33,737 nt of DNA from an uncultured Ruminococcus sp. (GTDB lineage Bacteria > Bacillota > Clostridia > Oscillospirales > Ruminococcaceae). Below the pieces are notes generated by a model. The model was not told the DNA's origin, ran no database searches, and saw nothing but the letters and a program-made list of their open reading frames with translations. The stretch's first letter is position 1. Each line of letters opens with the position of its first letter. Below are positions 10,643 to 18,478 of this stretch, piece by piece. The translations under genes were made by a program, and so were the position numbers. The stretch is from NCBI GenBank assembly GCA_910577575.1, contig CAJTOG010000014.1, positions 1 through 33,737 on the forward strand, in the 5' to 3' direction.

Positions 10643-11086
10643 CTATTTTATAGGTATTCCTGCTTCCAATAATGCTTGTTTTAATATACTACTGTGTTCA
10701 TTATCCAATTTTGTTGTCGGGTCATCCCATATATCAACGCCTGTATTTCCTGACATCATTTTCAATCCTGCCGCACCATGCTGTCCCACAAGTGCAGCTT
10801 CAAATACAGCAAGCCCTGATGGCTGTAATCCAGTAACATAATTCAATTGAGAATAATCAAAATATACTTCCGCTTTCCAGCCATTCGGAGCAGGTGTTAT
10901 TTCAGATTTGATAAATGATTTATACAACTGATACGTTCTATCATACATACTTGGGCTGTAATCGGCATAGTATTTCTGCATATATTCATCAAGTATTCTG
11001 TATATCTTCTCCTGAATTTCATTAACCACAATATACAGCTTGTCTACAATTGCATTTTGTAATTCTGATATAGAATTAAATGTCAT
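10643..11086 (-). CDS. HK97 gp10-like neck/tail-completion protein
   Basis: The start is the ATG at 11086 (MTFNSISELQ), six bases after AAGGATG; the longer frame from 11104 would begin inside the terminator hairpin. The 147-aa product has an N-terminal amphipathic helix (KLYIVVNEIQEKIYRILDEY), a SPSMYDRTYQLYKSF motif and a C-terminal half with an IWDDPTTKL stretch. This pattern is that of HK97 gp10-type head-tail joining or tail-terminator proteins, recognised by eye and not by search. It stops at a TAG followed two codons later by TGA, overlapping the region of the recombinase start. It lies downstream of the lipoprotein terminator, so late transcription must pass that terminator to express it. 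Confidence 0.6.
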   Translation of the reverse strand: MTFNSISELQNAIVDKLYIVVNEIQEKIYRILDEYMQKYYADYSPSMYDRTYQLYKSFIKSEITPAPNGWKAEVYFDYSQLNYVTGLQPSGLAVFEAALVGQHGAAGLKMMSGNTGVDIWDDPTTKLDNEHSSILKQALLEAGIPIK

Positions 11087-11104
11087 TTTATCATCCTTTT
11101 TCAT

Positions 11105-11148
11105 AAAAATAATACTATTGTGTGAAATTGCACAATAGTATTATTTTT
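11105..11148 (-). terminator. Strong intrinsic terminator after lipoprotein gene
   Basis: An 18-bp perfect inverted repeat (arms contain AATACTATTGTG) around a small loop ends on the minus strand with five T residues, 13 bases after the lipoprotein stop. The complementary arm carries A residues, so it may work in both directions. Confidence 0.88.
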
Positions 11149-11161
11149 GTATTTAGCTTTA

Positions 11162-12394
11162 TTATGACAAATTTATTCTGTTGTCATAATCGTTATATTC
11201 TATTTCGCACTGATTACCATTAAATTTAGTAGTCGTACCACAATCCTCCAAAGCTGCAATAACATAACCAAACATCTCTTCTGAAATATTTAATTCATCT
11301 GCACATTTTTTTACATCTGGTATTGTACACACATATATACTGTTATCATTTTTAATTGAAACATTTTTCATTGTGTTAAACTTTTCAATCATTTTTTCGC
11401 TAAAATGAGAATGAGTCATCCATGTCAAACAATCTGATACATAACTTATTAAATCAGATTGTGTATCAAAAGTCTTATTTGTAATATGTGGCATTACATA
11501 ATCAGTATAATCTGCCTGCACTTCTGATAAGGCACAAGCAGCCATGCCATAATACAAACTAAGAAATAAAGTAGACCGTTCTAAAGCATTTTTGTCTTTA
11601 AGAGGATGCCCTTCATAATCAGTTAAAACTATAGAGAAATCATATGCAATGCTGTTTTCATTCATTTTAATACAATCATCTGGCGAAATATTTATAGCAT
11701 TATTATAATACTTTTCTGTTTCAGATATTTCGTTCTTATTTTCTATAATTTTTTCTAAATCTTCAATATCTATGCTCTGAATCACAACATCAACACAACT
11801 TAAATCACTTTCATTTTCTGTCATTGCTAATGCTGTAAAATAAGCATCTGTTTCATTTATAGGAATTGTAATTGAACGCCCTTTACGAGTATCGTTTTCA
11901 CGTATAAAATAAACATTGCAGCATTCAAATTCATAGTTCTTAAGCCATTCCATTTTAGTAACATCACCAAATACGCCATAACAATCAACAACATCACTTT
12001 TATCTGAAATACTATCTTTGCCAACATCAACTTTCATTATATCGGGAATTTCTCCGCTTTTAACTATTAACCTATCCCTGTCGTTATCAGAAACTTGAAA
12101 TGTTATACTTGTATCTGACTCTTCTAATAATTTCCATTTTTCAGGAATAGAAAAATCAATTTCATTTATAGTATATTGAACTAATTCAGCCTTTTCTTTA
12201 TTGTGGGTTTCATTTAAATCAATAATTTCAGAAGTTGATTCAATTTGTGATGCTTCTTCAGTTATAGTTTCAGAAATGTCTTGCGTGTTTTCACTTTCTG
12301 CACTACTCTCAATTTCCGAATCATAATTTGAACCACATCCAACCAATTGCAAAATCAAAGCTGAAACTAACGATATTAAGATAAATTTCTTCAT
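11162..12394 (-). CDS. Putative secreted lipoprotein, prophage moron
   Basis: 410 aa starting MKKFILISLVSALILQLVGC, a classic signal peptide with a lipobox Leu-Val-Gly-Cys20, then an acidic Ser/Glu/Thr-rich linker (about 22-65) typical of surface lipoproteins. The rest has no motif I recognise; it is Asp/Asn-rich with several Cys. The protein should be exported, cleaved before Cys20 and anchored to the outer face of the membrane. AAGGAG lies eight bases before the ATG. It has its own promoter (12430-12458) and its own terminator (11105-11148), the definition of a moron: a gene carried by a phage and expressed independently, often from the prophage. Superinfection exclusion, adhesion or host-surface modification are possible roles, but nothing in the sequence decides between them. 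Confidence 0.85.
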   Translation of the reverse strand: MKKFILISLVSALILQLVGCGSNYDSEIESSAESENTQDISETITEEASQIESTSEIIDLNETHNKEKAELVQYTINEIDFSIPEKWKLLEESDTSITFQVSDNDRDRLIVKSGEIPDIMKVDVGKDSISDKSDVVDCYGVFGDVTKMEWLKNYEFECCNVYFIRENDTRKGRSITIPINETDAYFTALAMTENESDLSCVDVVIQSIDIEDLEKIIENKNEISETEKYYNNAINISPDDCIKMNENSIAYDFSIVLTDYEGHPLKDKNALERSTLFLSLYYGMAACALSEVQADYTDYVMPHITNKTFDTQSDLISYVSDCLTWMTHSHFSEKMIEKFNTMKNVSIKNDNSIYVCTIPDVKKCADELNISEEMFGYVIAALEDCGTTTKFNGNQCEIEYNDYDNRINLS

Positions 12395-12429
12395 AACTAA
12401 ATCTCCTTACTCAACAAATAATATAATAT

Positions 12430-12458
12430 ATTTTATCGTATTATAGAAAATTTGTCAA
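12430..12458 (-). promoter_or_regulatory. Sigma-70-type promoter for lipoprotein gene
   Basis: TTGACA at 12458-12453, a 17-base spacer, and TAAAAT at 12435-12430 on the minus strand, about 35 bases before the lipoprotein start. The match to the vegetative consensus is near perfect, so the gene is probably transcribed in the lysogen. The remainder of the 173-base gap (12395-12567) holds no gene that I can support. Confidence 0.85.
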
Positions 12459-12567
12459 GTTGTTCAGGAAATAATTGTAAACAGATACAAATATGTCGTT
12501 CAAATTTTGGCTATTATAATCAAGAAAATCAAATCAGTACATATAAAATCTATATTTTATTTTCTTC

Positions 12568-13113
12568 CTACCTTATGTTTTTAAAAATATCACTTTCTGA
12601 ATAAGCCTTAATTATTTTCTCCGGTGTTAATTCACCCGAAACATTGTTTAACTTTTCTGCTGTATTTATAACAGATTCCATATCCAATCCTGCAATTTTA
12701 GATGTTATTGTTTTAACAAGATTTGATAAGTTATCAGCAAGCGATTCTTCATGTATTCCTGTTTTAAATTCAATATTCTTATCCACTGCTTTACGAAGTT
12801 CCCCGATAAGTCCCTTAACAGCATTAACTTTTACAATTTCTACGATATTGGTATCATCAAACAAATTTTCGATATTACTTAAAAAATCAGGCGAATTATC
12901 AATATTATAAACATCAATATTTGTAAATATCTTAATAATCATATAATCAAAAATCAAATCCTTTATTATTGAATGATAATTATCACCAATTATAATATCA
13001 GTAATACCATTAATAAATTTAATTTTATCTTCCGATTTCAGATTAGTTTTAAATTCAAACTCATGTTCTTCGCCGTTTTTTACATATATACCCTTTTTTA
13101 CCTCAATATTCAT
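12568..13113 (-). CDS. Tail-assembly-chaperone-position protein, 181 aa
   Basis: The start is the second ATG (13113), seven bases after CAGGAGG; the first ATG is too close to that site. It overlaps the resolvase stop by four bases (ATGA), so the two are translationally coupled. The product is acidic, mostly helical, starts MNIEVKKGIYVKNGEEHEFEF and has no catalytic motif. Its position after tail-tube genes and before the tape measure is where tail assembly chaperones usually lie; that role is inferred from position only. It ends in TAG, and the frame would run only about 13 more codons if that stop were read. Confidence 0.55.
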   Translation of the reverse strand: MNIEVKKGIYVKNGEEHEFEFKTNLKSEDKIKFINGITDIIIGDNYHSIIKDLIFDYMIIKIFTNIDVYNIDNSPDFLSNIENLFDDTNIVEIVKVNAVKGLIGELRKAVDKNIEFKTGIHEESLADNLSNLVKTITSKIAGLDMESVINTAEKLNNVSGELTPEKIIKAYSESDIFKNIR

Positions 13114-13646
13114 ATGCATTCCTCCTGATTGTATTCACTCAAAAATTTATCAATATTCCACCGATAATAAACTCTTTTCTTTATTCCTTCGATTTTAATC
13201 GCATTATGAAGTATAATATCCATTTCATTTAAACTGATTTTATTTATTTCTTTCATCATATGATTAAAATCATTTATTTCAATAAAATATGTTCTTTCAT
13301 TGTCATTTGTTTCATCACGGAAATTCAATAAAAATCCTGCAATCAATCCATTATATCTGGACATTTCCGTTAACGATTCTATCTGATGATACTTAATCAT
13401 CTTAGATGATTTTTCATCTTTGCTCAACTGAACATTCATACTTCTAAATTTCGTACTTTTACACTCAATAGCATAAAACAAATGTTTGTTACTATCAAAT
13501 ATAAAAAAATCACAGGGATTATTCCATGAAAAAGATACATTGGAATTACCTGAAAATGATTGAGCAGAATCTTTTAATCTATAAACAAAACAATATTCAG
13601 GAATTGATTTCCTGAATTGACTTTCAAATAATTTACCTGAGTTCAT
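13110..13646 (-). CDS. RecU-like Holliday junction resolvase
   Basis: A longer frame starts with GTG at 13700 inside a hairpin; the ATG at 13646 follows GGGGTG and opens with NSGKLFESQF, the usual RecU beginning, so it is preferred (178 aa). The PD-(D/E)xK nuclease core is visible: Glu8, Asp46 in NNPCDFF, and Glu61-x-Lys63 in AIECKST. RecU-type enzymes cut four-way DNA junctions symmetrically; phage versions clear branched DNA before or during packaging. It lies in the tail region and not with the replication genes, and overlaps the next gene by four bases, so it is expressed late. The family call rests on motifs and spacing. Confidence 0.85.
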   Translation of the reverse strand: MNSGKLFESQFRKSIPEYCFVYRLKDSAQSFSGNSNVSFSWNNPCDFFIFDSNKHLFYAIECKSTKFRSMNVQLSKDEKSSKMIKYHQIESLTEMSRYNGLIAGFLLNFRDETNDNERTYFIEINDFNHMMKEINKISLNEMDIILHNAIKIEGIKKRVYYRWNIDKFLSEYNQEECI

Positions 13647-13694
13647 TTTACACCCCGATATTATCTGCGATTTCATGTATTTTCTGCAAGTTAT

Positions 13695-13714
13695 CCCCAC
13701 TTGAAGAAGTGGGG
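13695..13714 (-). promoter_or_regulatory. Hairpin upstream of resolvase gene
   Basis: A perfect 8-bp stem (CCCCACTT / AAGTGGGG) with a four-base loop. It is G/C-rich in a very AT-rich setting and has no following T run on either strand, so it is more likely an RNA structure or processing site than a terminator. Confidence 0.5.
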
Positions 13715-13756
13715 AATTATGTTAAAAATAAAAACATATAAAGTTACAGACAATAA

Positions 13757-14137
13757 TTATTTATCGTTTTTGTTATAAGTTTTTTTACGCTTATTTAATT
13801 TATCAGATTTCGTGTCTTCATCTTTTTCTTCACTGACAGAAATCTGCTCACTTTGAGTGTCTTTTTCTGCATATCTCATAATATCATTGATAGTATTCCG
13901 AATATTATCTTTCAACGTATTTAAATCTGATAAATCTATATTATTCAATCTTTCTTCTGTTTCTAATCTACTGTATTTGCCTGTTGTATATCCTCGTAAA
14001 ACTTGATAAATTTTATAATGTTCGGATGTGTCAGTATGCAACTTCCATGGATGTAAACTCCTTGTTTCTTTACAAGACATACACATATAATATTCTTTCC
14101 CGCATATCGCACAAACCGCATTATTTGTCTGATTCAT
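13757..14137 (-). CDS. Zinc-ribbon phage protein, 126 aa
   Basis: The N-terminus carries a compact four-cysteine zinc ribbon, Cys9-x2-Cys12 ... Cys19-x2-Cys22 (CAICGKEYYMCMSC), then an HPWKLHTDTSEHYKIY segment and a lysine/aspartate-rich disordered tail (about 95-126). AAGGTGG lies six bases before the ATG. It follows the tail-tube candidate, so it may be a tail assembly factor or a small regulator. I know this Cys pattern from Clostridia prophages but not its function. Confidence 0.7.
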   Translation of the reverse strand: MNQTNNAVCAICGKEYYMCMSCKETRSLHPWKLHTDTSEHYKIYQVLRGYTTGKYSRLETEERLNNIDLSDLNTLKDNIRNTINDIMRYAEKDTQSEQISVSEEKDEDTKSDKLNKRKKTYNKNDK

Positions 14138-14203
14138 AACATACCACCTTAAAAATATTACAGCGTGAAATCAATATTTTTAACTTCACGCTGTAAATAA
14201 AAT

Positions 14204-15007
14204 TTAATCTTCGGAAACAAGAATTGAATATAAGCCACCATGACCATCTTCAATGCAATAGTCTTTTTGCATATCAAATTCAAACGAATGCTTACCTGCG
14301 GTTTTAAGAGCAAGTTCGACCTGAGAAGGATTAAGCTTTGCCTTAGGACAGATAAGTTTTCCTGAAATAACTACATTATCATTACATTTATCTCTGAAAT
14401 AGCAGTAAAGAATCAAATTGCAAGACTCCGGAAATGAATATTCTTTATTTGAAATACAAACTGCTTTCTCTGTTTCATATGTATATTCAACATAAAGCTT
14501 GCCTGTAAATCCTGTGGGAACTGTAATTTCACCTTCATCACTGATTACAAAAGTAGTAGCATCACTTTGTCCTGTAACAGGAGCAGCAGAATATGCCTCG
14601 CCAATTTCATTGTTTGAAATCGAATAAATCCATTTAATCTCATTAGCATTCTTAGGTCGGTGAGAAAGCTTGACAGTAGTTTTACCAGAAACAACTTCAA
14701 GAATTTCATCTGCATAATTTGTAATTTTATTTGTTACACCAGCAACTTCCTTTTTAGTACCATACTGAGCAGCCAAAAGGTCAAGAGAAATAAGAGAATT
14801 TGTTGCTGTAATCTTTGCTTTCTTAGCACGATAAATAGTAGTAATAAGAGAACCAACAGCATCCGTTACTTCCTCGCCCTCTGCCGTACAATTAATAGAA
14901 ACATCTTCAAGAGAAGTAAGTCTGAAAAGCATTTTACCATCTGTCAGACTATGTGCCGTCAAACTACGAACCCTGTCAAGAATCAATTCATTTTTATTAA
15001 AACTCAT
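14204..15007 (-). CDS. Probable major tail tube protein, 267 aa
   Basis: GGAGG lies eight bases before the ATG. The protein is beta-rich with an Ala/Thr-rich middle (about 80-95), an Ig-like stretch (PTGFTGKLYVEYTYETE, about 163-180) and a C-terminal KTAGKHSFEFDMQKDYC segment of the kind seen in tail tube subunits. The position, after connector genes and a few genes before the tape measure, fits the major tail protein. No Cys motif or enzyme motif is present. The function is inferred from fold-like features and gene order. Confidence 0.6.
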   Translation of the reverse strand: MSFNKNELILDRVRSLTAHSLTDGKMLFRLTSLEDVSINCTAEGEEVTDAVGSLITTIYRAKKAKITATNSLISLDLLAAQYGTKKEVAGVTNKITNYADEILEVVSGKTTVKLSHRPKNANEIKWIYSISNNEIGEAYSAAPVTGQSDATTFVISDEGEITVPTGFTGKLYVEYTYETEKAVCISNKEYSFPESCNLILYCYFRDKCNDNVVISGKLICPKAKLNPSQVELALKTAGKHSFEFDMQKDYCIEDGHGGLYSILVSED

Positions 15008-15031
15008 AATATTTTCCTCCGTTTTTTTATT

Positions 15032-15874
15032 TTAAATATCATTAAACATATCCAATCGGGATTTATCTATCCCTTTAAGATTAGAAAACCCAGAATAAGC
15101 ACCTTGTAAAAGTGCGTTTGAATCCTGTATTTTATTTATTCTTTTTATACTATCCAAAAACATACTTATTGGCATATTCCATATCTTTTCATCTCCGCAC
15201 TGTCCGCAATATACTGACAAGGTTGAAACCAATGGCTTTAAAATGCTTTTATAAGGGGTTTTAGCTGATAATATAGCTTCATCTCTCGCATCGTCTATCA
15301 GGTCTCTTTTCGTTCTCTCGTTTGCAGGTATCTGATTATTCCTTTTCAAACCATGTATATTACGAACGGCATCTACAATCTGCATATAAACAAATCTATC
15401 TATTGTTATATCATTTTCAATATCATATAAAATTATTTCTTCACTATCAGTGTTGTTTTTCAGTTTCATTGGAGTAAAATCCGCTAAATCAATATTTTTA
15501 AGTATCAGTTCCAATGGATTAATCAACATTTTATCAATATCATTCTTTGATAAAGACGACAACTCGTTTTCATACTTTTCAGGATATTTTAGCAGCTCAT
15601 TATACAACCTCTTTTTACTTGATATTAATTGATATGTAAATTTGACAAATAAATCATAATCCGAAATTTTGGTATAATCAATCTGATAAAAATCCCACAA
15701 TTGCCACTTTAAATCAGCACCTACGCTTGTTAAAGTATGAACTGCATTGAAATAATTTTTTTCTCCAAATTCTTCAATCTGGCTGATAGTAGGCTGAATT
15801 ATTGTAATTTTATTCGTAATTTGAACATCTCGTCCTCTATATATACTCAATTCATCAAATTCAAATATACTCAT
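15032..15874 (-). CDS. Connector/tail-region protein, 280 aa
   Basis: The true start is the ATG at 15874 (MSIFEFDEL) after GGAGATGGAGA; it overlaps the previous stop as ATGA. The frame from 15889 adds five residues over that ribosome site. The product is helical, starts with MSIFEFDELSIYRGRDVQI and has no motif I recognise. It includes YCGQCGDEKIW (one CxxC). Tight coupling on the upstream side and its place between neck genes and the tail tube suggest a structural or assembly role. Confidence 0.7.
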   Translation of the reverse strand: MSIFEFDELSIYRGRDVQITNKITIIQPTISQIEEFGEKNYFNAVHTLTSVGADLKWQLWDFYQIDYTKISDYDLFVKFTYQLISSKKRLYNELLKYPEKYENELSSLSKNDIDKMLINPLELILKNIDLADFTPMKLKNNTDSEEIILYDIENDITIDRFVYMQIVDAVRNIHGLKRNNQIPANERTKRDLIDDARDEAILSAKTPYKSILKPLVSTLSVYCGQCGDEKIWNMPISMFLDSIKRINKIQDSNALLQGAYSGFSNLKGIDKSRLDMFNDI

Positions 15875-16371
15875 TCTCCATCTCCGCAAAGAGAATTGTT
15901 TAAATCCAATCCTTCAAAAATCATTTTTCTATAAACATAATCTTGCTGATAAGAGCCTTCAATGTTCACTATCAATCTCAATTTCCCTATTCCATAATCA
16001 GGCTTTCCGTTTAATTTTCTGTCTATCAATTTTGACAGATAATCATTCCGGTTATCTGTAACTTTAGGTATGTTGTCAACTTTCATATGATTAACATGAG
16101 AAATAATCCATATTTCCAAATTGGATTTTACAAATGATTTATTTACATCGTCCTTATAATAAACCTGCGGAATATGAACCTGAATTGTAATAAATGTTTT
16201 AACATCATTTATAGTAAACGGATTCTGATGAAAATCAAAAATATGTGTCCCGATAAGTTTTTCAGGAGACTCGATATTTGGACTGTCTATAGCCTGAATA
16301 ATTTCTTTGTCCTTAATAAAGCCCCTGATTATTTTATTTTTTATTTTACCAATAATTGAACTGTTAGCCAT
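15871..16371 (-). CDS. Neck/tail-terminator-position protein, 166 aa
   Basis: Starts with an ATG that shares its first base with the upstream TAA stop (TAATG), so it is translationally coupled. It is mixed alpha/beta with a VKTFITIQVHIPQVYY strand and a KLRLIVNIEGSYQQDYVYRKMIFEG end. Size and position between the connector and the tail tube fit a tail terminator or head-tail joining protein. No specific family can be named from sequence alone. Confidence 0.65.
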   Translation of the reverse strand: MANSSIIGKIKNKIIRGFIKDKEIIQAIDSPNIESPEKLIGTHIFDFHQNPFTINDVKTFITIQVHIPQVYYKDDVNKSFVKSNLEIWIISHVNHMKVDNIPKVTDNRNDYLSKLIDRKLNGKPDYGIGKLRLIVNIEGSYQQDYVYRKMIFEGLDLNNSLCGDGE

Positions 16372-17426
16372 TATAACAACGATTCAATCTTAACAATCAA
16401 TGATGAACTGTAGTTATTATCATTATCAGAAAGAATCAATTTAAATTCTTCATCAACATAATTATCATTGTCAATTCCAATTTGAATTTGATTATCAGAT
16501 TGATTTACCTCCAGACTATTTTTAAAATCACAAATTATATTCCACTTTAAAGAAACATCCTTAATTTCATTTCCGCTGTTATCATAAAAATTTCCTGTAA
16601 AGATTTGTTTATCCCCACCGGATTTGATTACATTTGTCTTATAACTTATTACAGATTTTGAAATCAAAATATCGTCTGAATTATCAGTTGCCAGACTGTC
16701 TTTATCTATATAATCACAAATGCCTAAGTCTATCCGGTCTTTTTCGTTATTTTTCTCACACTCATACAAAGTAATCTTCACAATTCCCTTTTTACCAATA
16801 TTATAGCTTGTGCTGTCATTCTGAGTTACTATAAACGAAGTTGGATTATCTTTATTTTTATCCAAAAAGAATCTTTGTGGCGAACTTAAAATAACAGTAT
16901 TTTTGTCATATGGTAACGTAATCATATGTTGCGAAGAACCAACCGTAAATTGTTTATTGGACATTTCACCTGAATTGTATTGAGTAGAATTTATATCATA
17001 ACATGGATATTCAAGTATATCACCATTTTTATTCTGCCATTTCAAAATCCAGTTACACAGAACTAATTTCCCCTGCCAATGAACACCGTTTATATTAAAA
17101 GATTCAGTACAAAGATAATACCGTTCATATTCACTGTCATATAAAATATCTCCCACTGCAACAGGAGTATCAATAAGAGTCTGAAATTTAATCGTGTTAC
17201 CATTTGCACTTGAATATCTTTCATTATAAAGACGTATATTTATAGTTTCTTTTTCATTGTACGAAACAATTCCCAATTCCCAAAAATATATGCCTAATCT
17301 GAAAGAAGCATCATCAGCAAAAGTCTCCTGTAATAACTTCTGACTGTTCCTGATTTTTTCGTTTCTCAAAGAACCACCCTGTAAATTCATCTTTTTATTG
17401 AATCTGTCCAGACATTTCACTGACAA
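16371..17426 (-). CDS. Head-tail connector-type protein with C-terminal Ig-like domain
   Basis: The longest frame begins at a GTG at 17432, but AAAGGTGG overlaps it; a TTG at 17426 (MSVKCLDRFNKKM) fits better, and the ATG at 17390 is another option. About 351 aa. The N-terminal 150 residues are beta-rich with RLGIYFWELG, VAVGDILYDSEYERYYLC and GKLVLCNWILKW. The last 90 residues (about 258-351) look like a bacterial Ig-like fold (strands around TGNFYDNSGNEI, WNIICDF and EFKLILSD). Ig-like domains are common on virion surfaces. The role is inferred from gene order. Confidence 0.7.
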   Translation of the reverse strand: MSVKCLDRFNKKMNLQGGSLRNEKIRNSQKLLQETFADDASFRLGIYFWELGIVSYNEKETINIRLYNERYSSANGNTIKFQTLIDTPVAVGDILYDSEYERYYLCTESFNINGVHWQGKLVLCNWILKWQNKNGDILEYPCYDINSTQYNSGEMSNKQFTVGSSQHMITLPYDKNTVILSSPQRFFLDKNKDNPTSFIVTQNDSTSYNIGKKGIVKITLYECEKNNEKDRIDLGICDYIDKDSLATDNSDDILISKSVISYKTNVIKSGGDKQIFTGNFYDNSGNEIKDVSLKWNIICDFKNSLEVNQSDNQIQIGIDNDNYVDEEFKLILSDNDNNYSSSLIVKIESLL

Positions 17427-17453
17427 CACCACCTTTGTCTTAAAATCTCAATT

Positions 17454-17909
17454 TTATTTTTTAATATATCCTATACCTAACTTGCTTCCCCATCCATCTG
17501 TATTTTTCCATGCATAACGGGATAACAAAGTTTCATTTTCAGATAAGTAAGTTTTGTGCATAGAAAGCAGTTTGTCAAGCATATTTGCAGGACTGTAACT
17601 ATTGAAATCACTCGAACTAAGATTCACTTTAAGCAGTGTAGGTGTTCTTATATATTCAGAATCCAAATATTCCAAAAGAACATAATTACTTAAAATTTCA
17701 ATTTCCATTTCAGATAATTCAGAATTGAAACATTCCAAATTATCGTCCCTGTCCTGCAAATTCTTTTTACAGATGTGAAATCTTGCAATTGCAGGAATCA
17801 AATAATCATGCAACTGTTCCTTGACTTCATCTTCTGTCATAAGGGGTATCTCATAGCTATAAAATTTAGGTAAAAGATTTTCATAAATTTTTTCATATGG
17901 AGTACACAT
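17454..17909 (-). CDS. Small neck/head-completion protein, 151 aa
   Basis: A compact helical protein starting MCTPYEKIYENLLPKFYSYE, with EDEVKEQLHDYLIPAIARF and an LDSEYIRTP segment. It follows the 172-aa gene by 20 bases and precedes the connector gene by 27 bases. Its length, helix content and position match head-completion adaptors (gp6/gp15-like), but no diagnostic motif is visible. Confidence 0.65.
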   Translation of the reverse strand: MCTPYEKIYENLLPKFYSYEIPLMTEDEVKEQLHDYLIPAIARFHICKKNLQDRDDNLECFNSELSEMEIEILSNYVLLEYLDSEYIRTPTLLKVNLSSSDFNSYSPANMLDKLLSMHKTYLSENETLLSRYAWKNTDGWGSKLGIGYIKK

Positions 17910-17929
17910 GATTATTCTTTCACTTCCTG

Positions 17930-18448
17930 TCAGTCTATGTAAATTGCCAAATCTAAATTGAATTGCTTTTCAAGACTTCTGATTACAAAAATATCTGAAA
18001 TTTCACCTGCCACAATTAATTCTTTGATTTTATTACAAATTGCAAATTTCAGACTATTGGGCGAACTTGAAATTGTTTCACATACTTTTGAGATTCCACT
18101 TTTAGTATAATTGGAACTATCCATTAAAAATTCATATTTATCATAGACATTTTTAAGGTTAAATCTTTCAATTACCCTTTCATCAAGGGGTTTTAAATAC
18201 ATATTTTTGAAATATCCCTTTGAATTTCTCCACATGTTTTTCAATGTCTGAAAAGTAAGATATTCAGAATGTCCTACCGAATCCCACTCATAAAAATCAC
18301 CTGAATGACTGTCTTTATACGAAACATTAGGAATAAGAGAAATTACTTCAATTTCATCTGTATCAAGCAACGTCTTGTTCTTTGTATCATCAATTTCAGC
18401 TGATACTTTTGTATCAGCTGAAACCTCACTGTTATTCTTTTTTGCCAT
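17930..18448 (-). CDS. Head/neck-region protein, 172 aa
   Basis: AGGGAGG lies nine bases before the ATG. The first 30 residues are charged and probably disordered (MAKKNNSEVSADTKVSAEID). The remainder contains EIEVISLIPNVSYKDSHSGDFYEWDS and TFQTLKNMWRNSKGYFKNM (shown in parts) and seems folded. It sits directly after the major capsid gene, the usual place of head-tail adaptors or internal capsid proteins. Function unknown. Confidence 0.65.
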   Translation of the reverse strand: MAKKNNSEVSADTKVSAEIDDTKNKTLLDTDEIEVISLIPNVSYKDSHSGDFYEWDSVGHSEYLTFQTLKNMWRNSKGYFKNMYLKPLDERVIERFNLKNVYDKYEFLMDSSNYTKSGISKVCETISSSPNSLKFAICNKIKELIVAGEISDIFVIRSLEKQFNLDLAIYID

Positions 18449-18478
18449 AACTACAACCTCCCTTTAAAAGCAAATATA

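Noticed and set aside
13695..13714. Hairpin read as an intrinsic terminator
   Set aside because: No T run follows it on either strand; kept only as a structural element.
14660..15109. Plus-strand open frame of 149 codons
   Set aside because: Antisense to the tail tube gene start and the neighbouring gene; low-complexity Asn/Ile/Phe content and no ribosome site.
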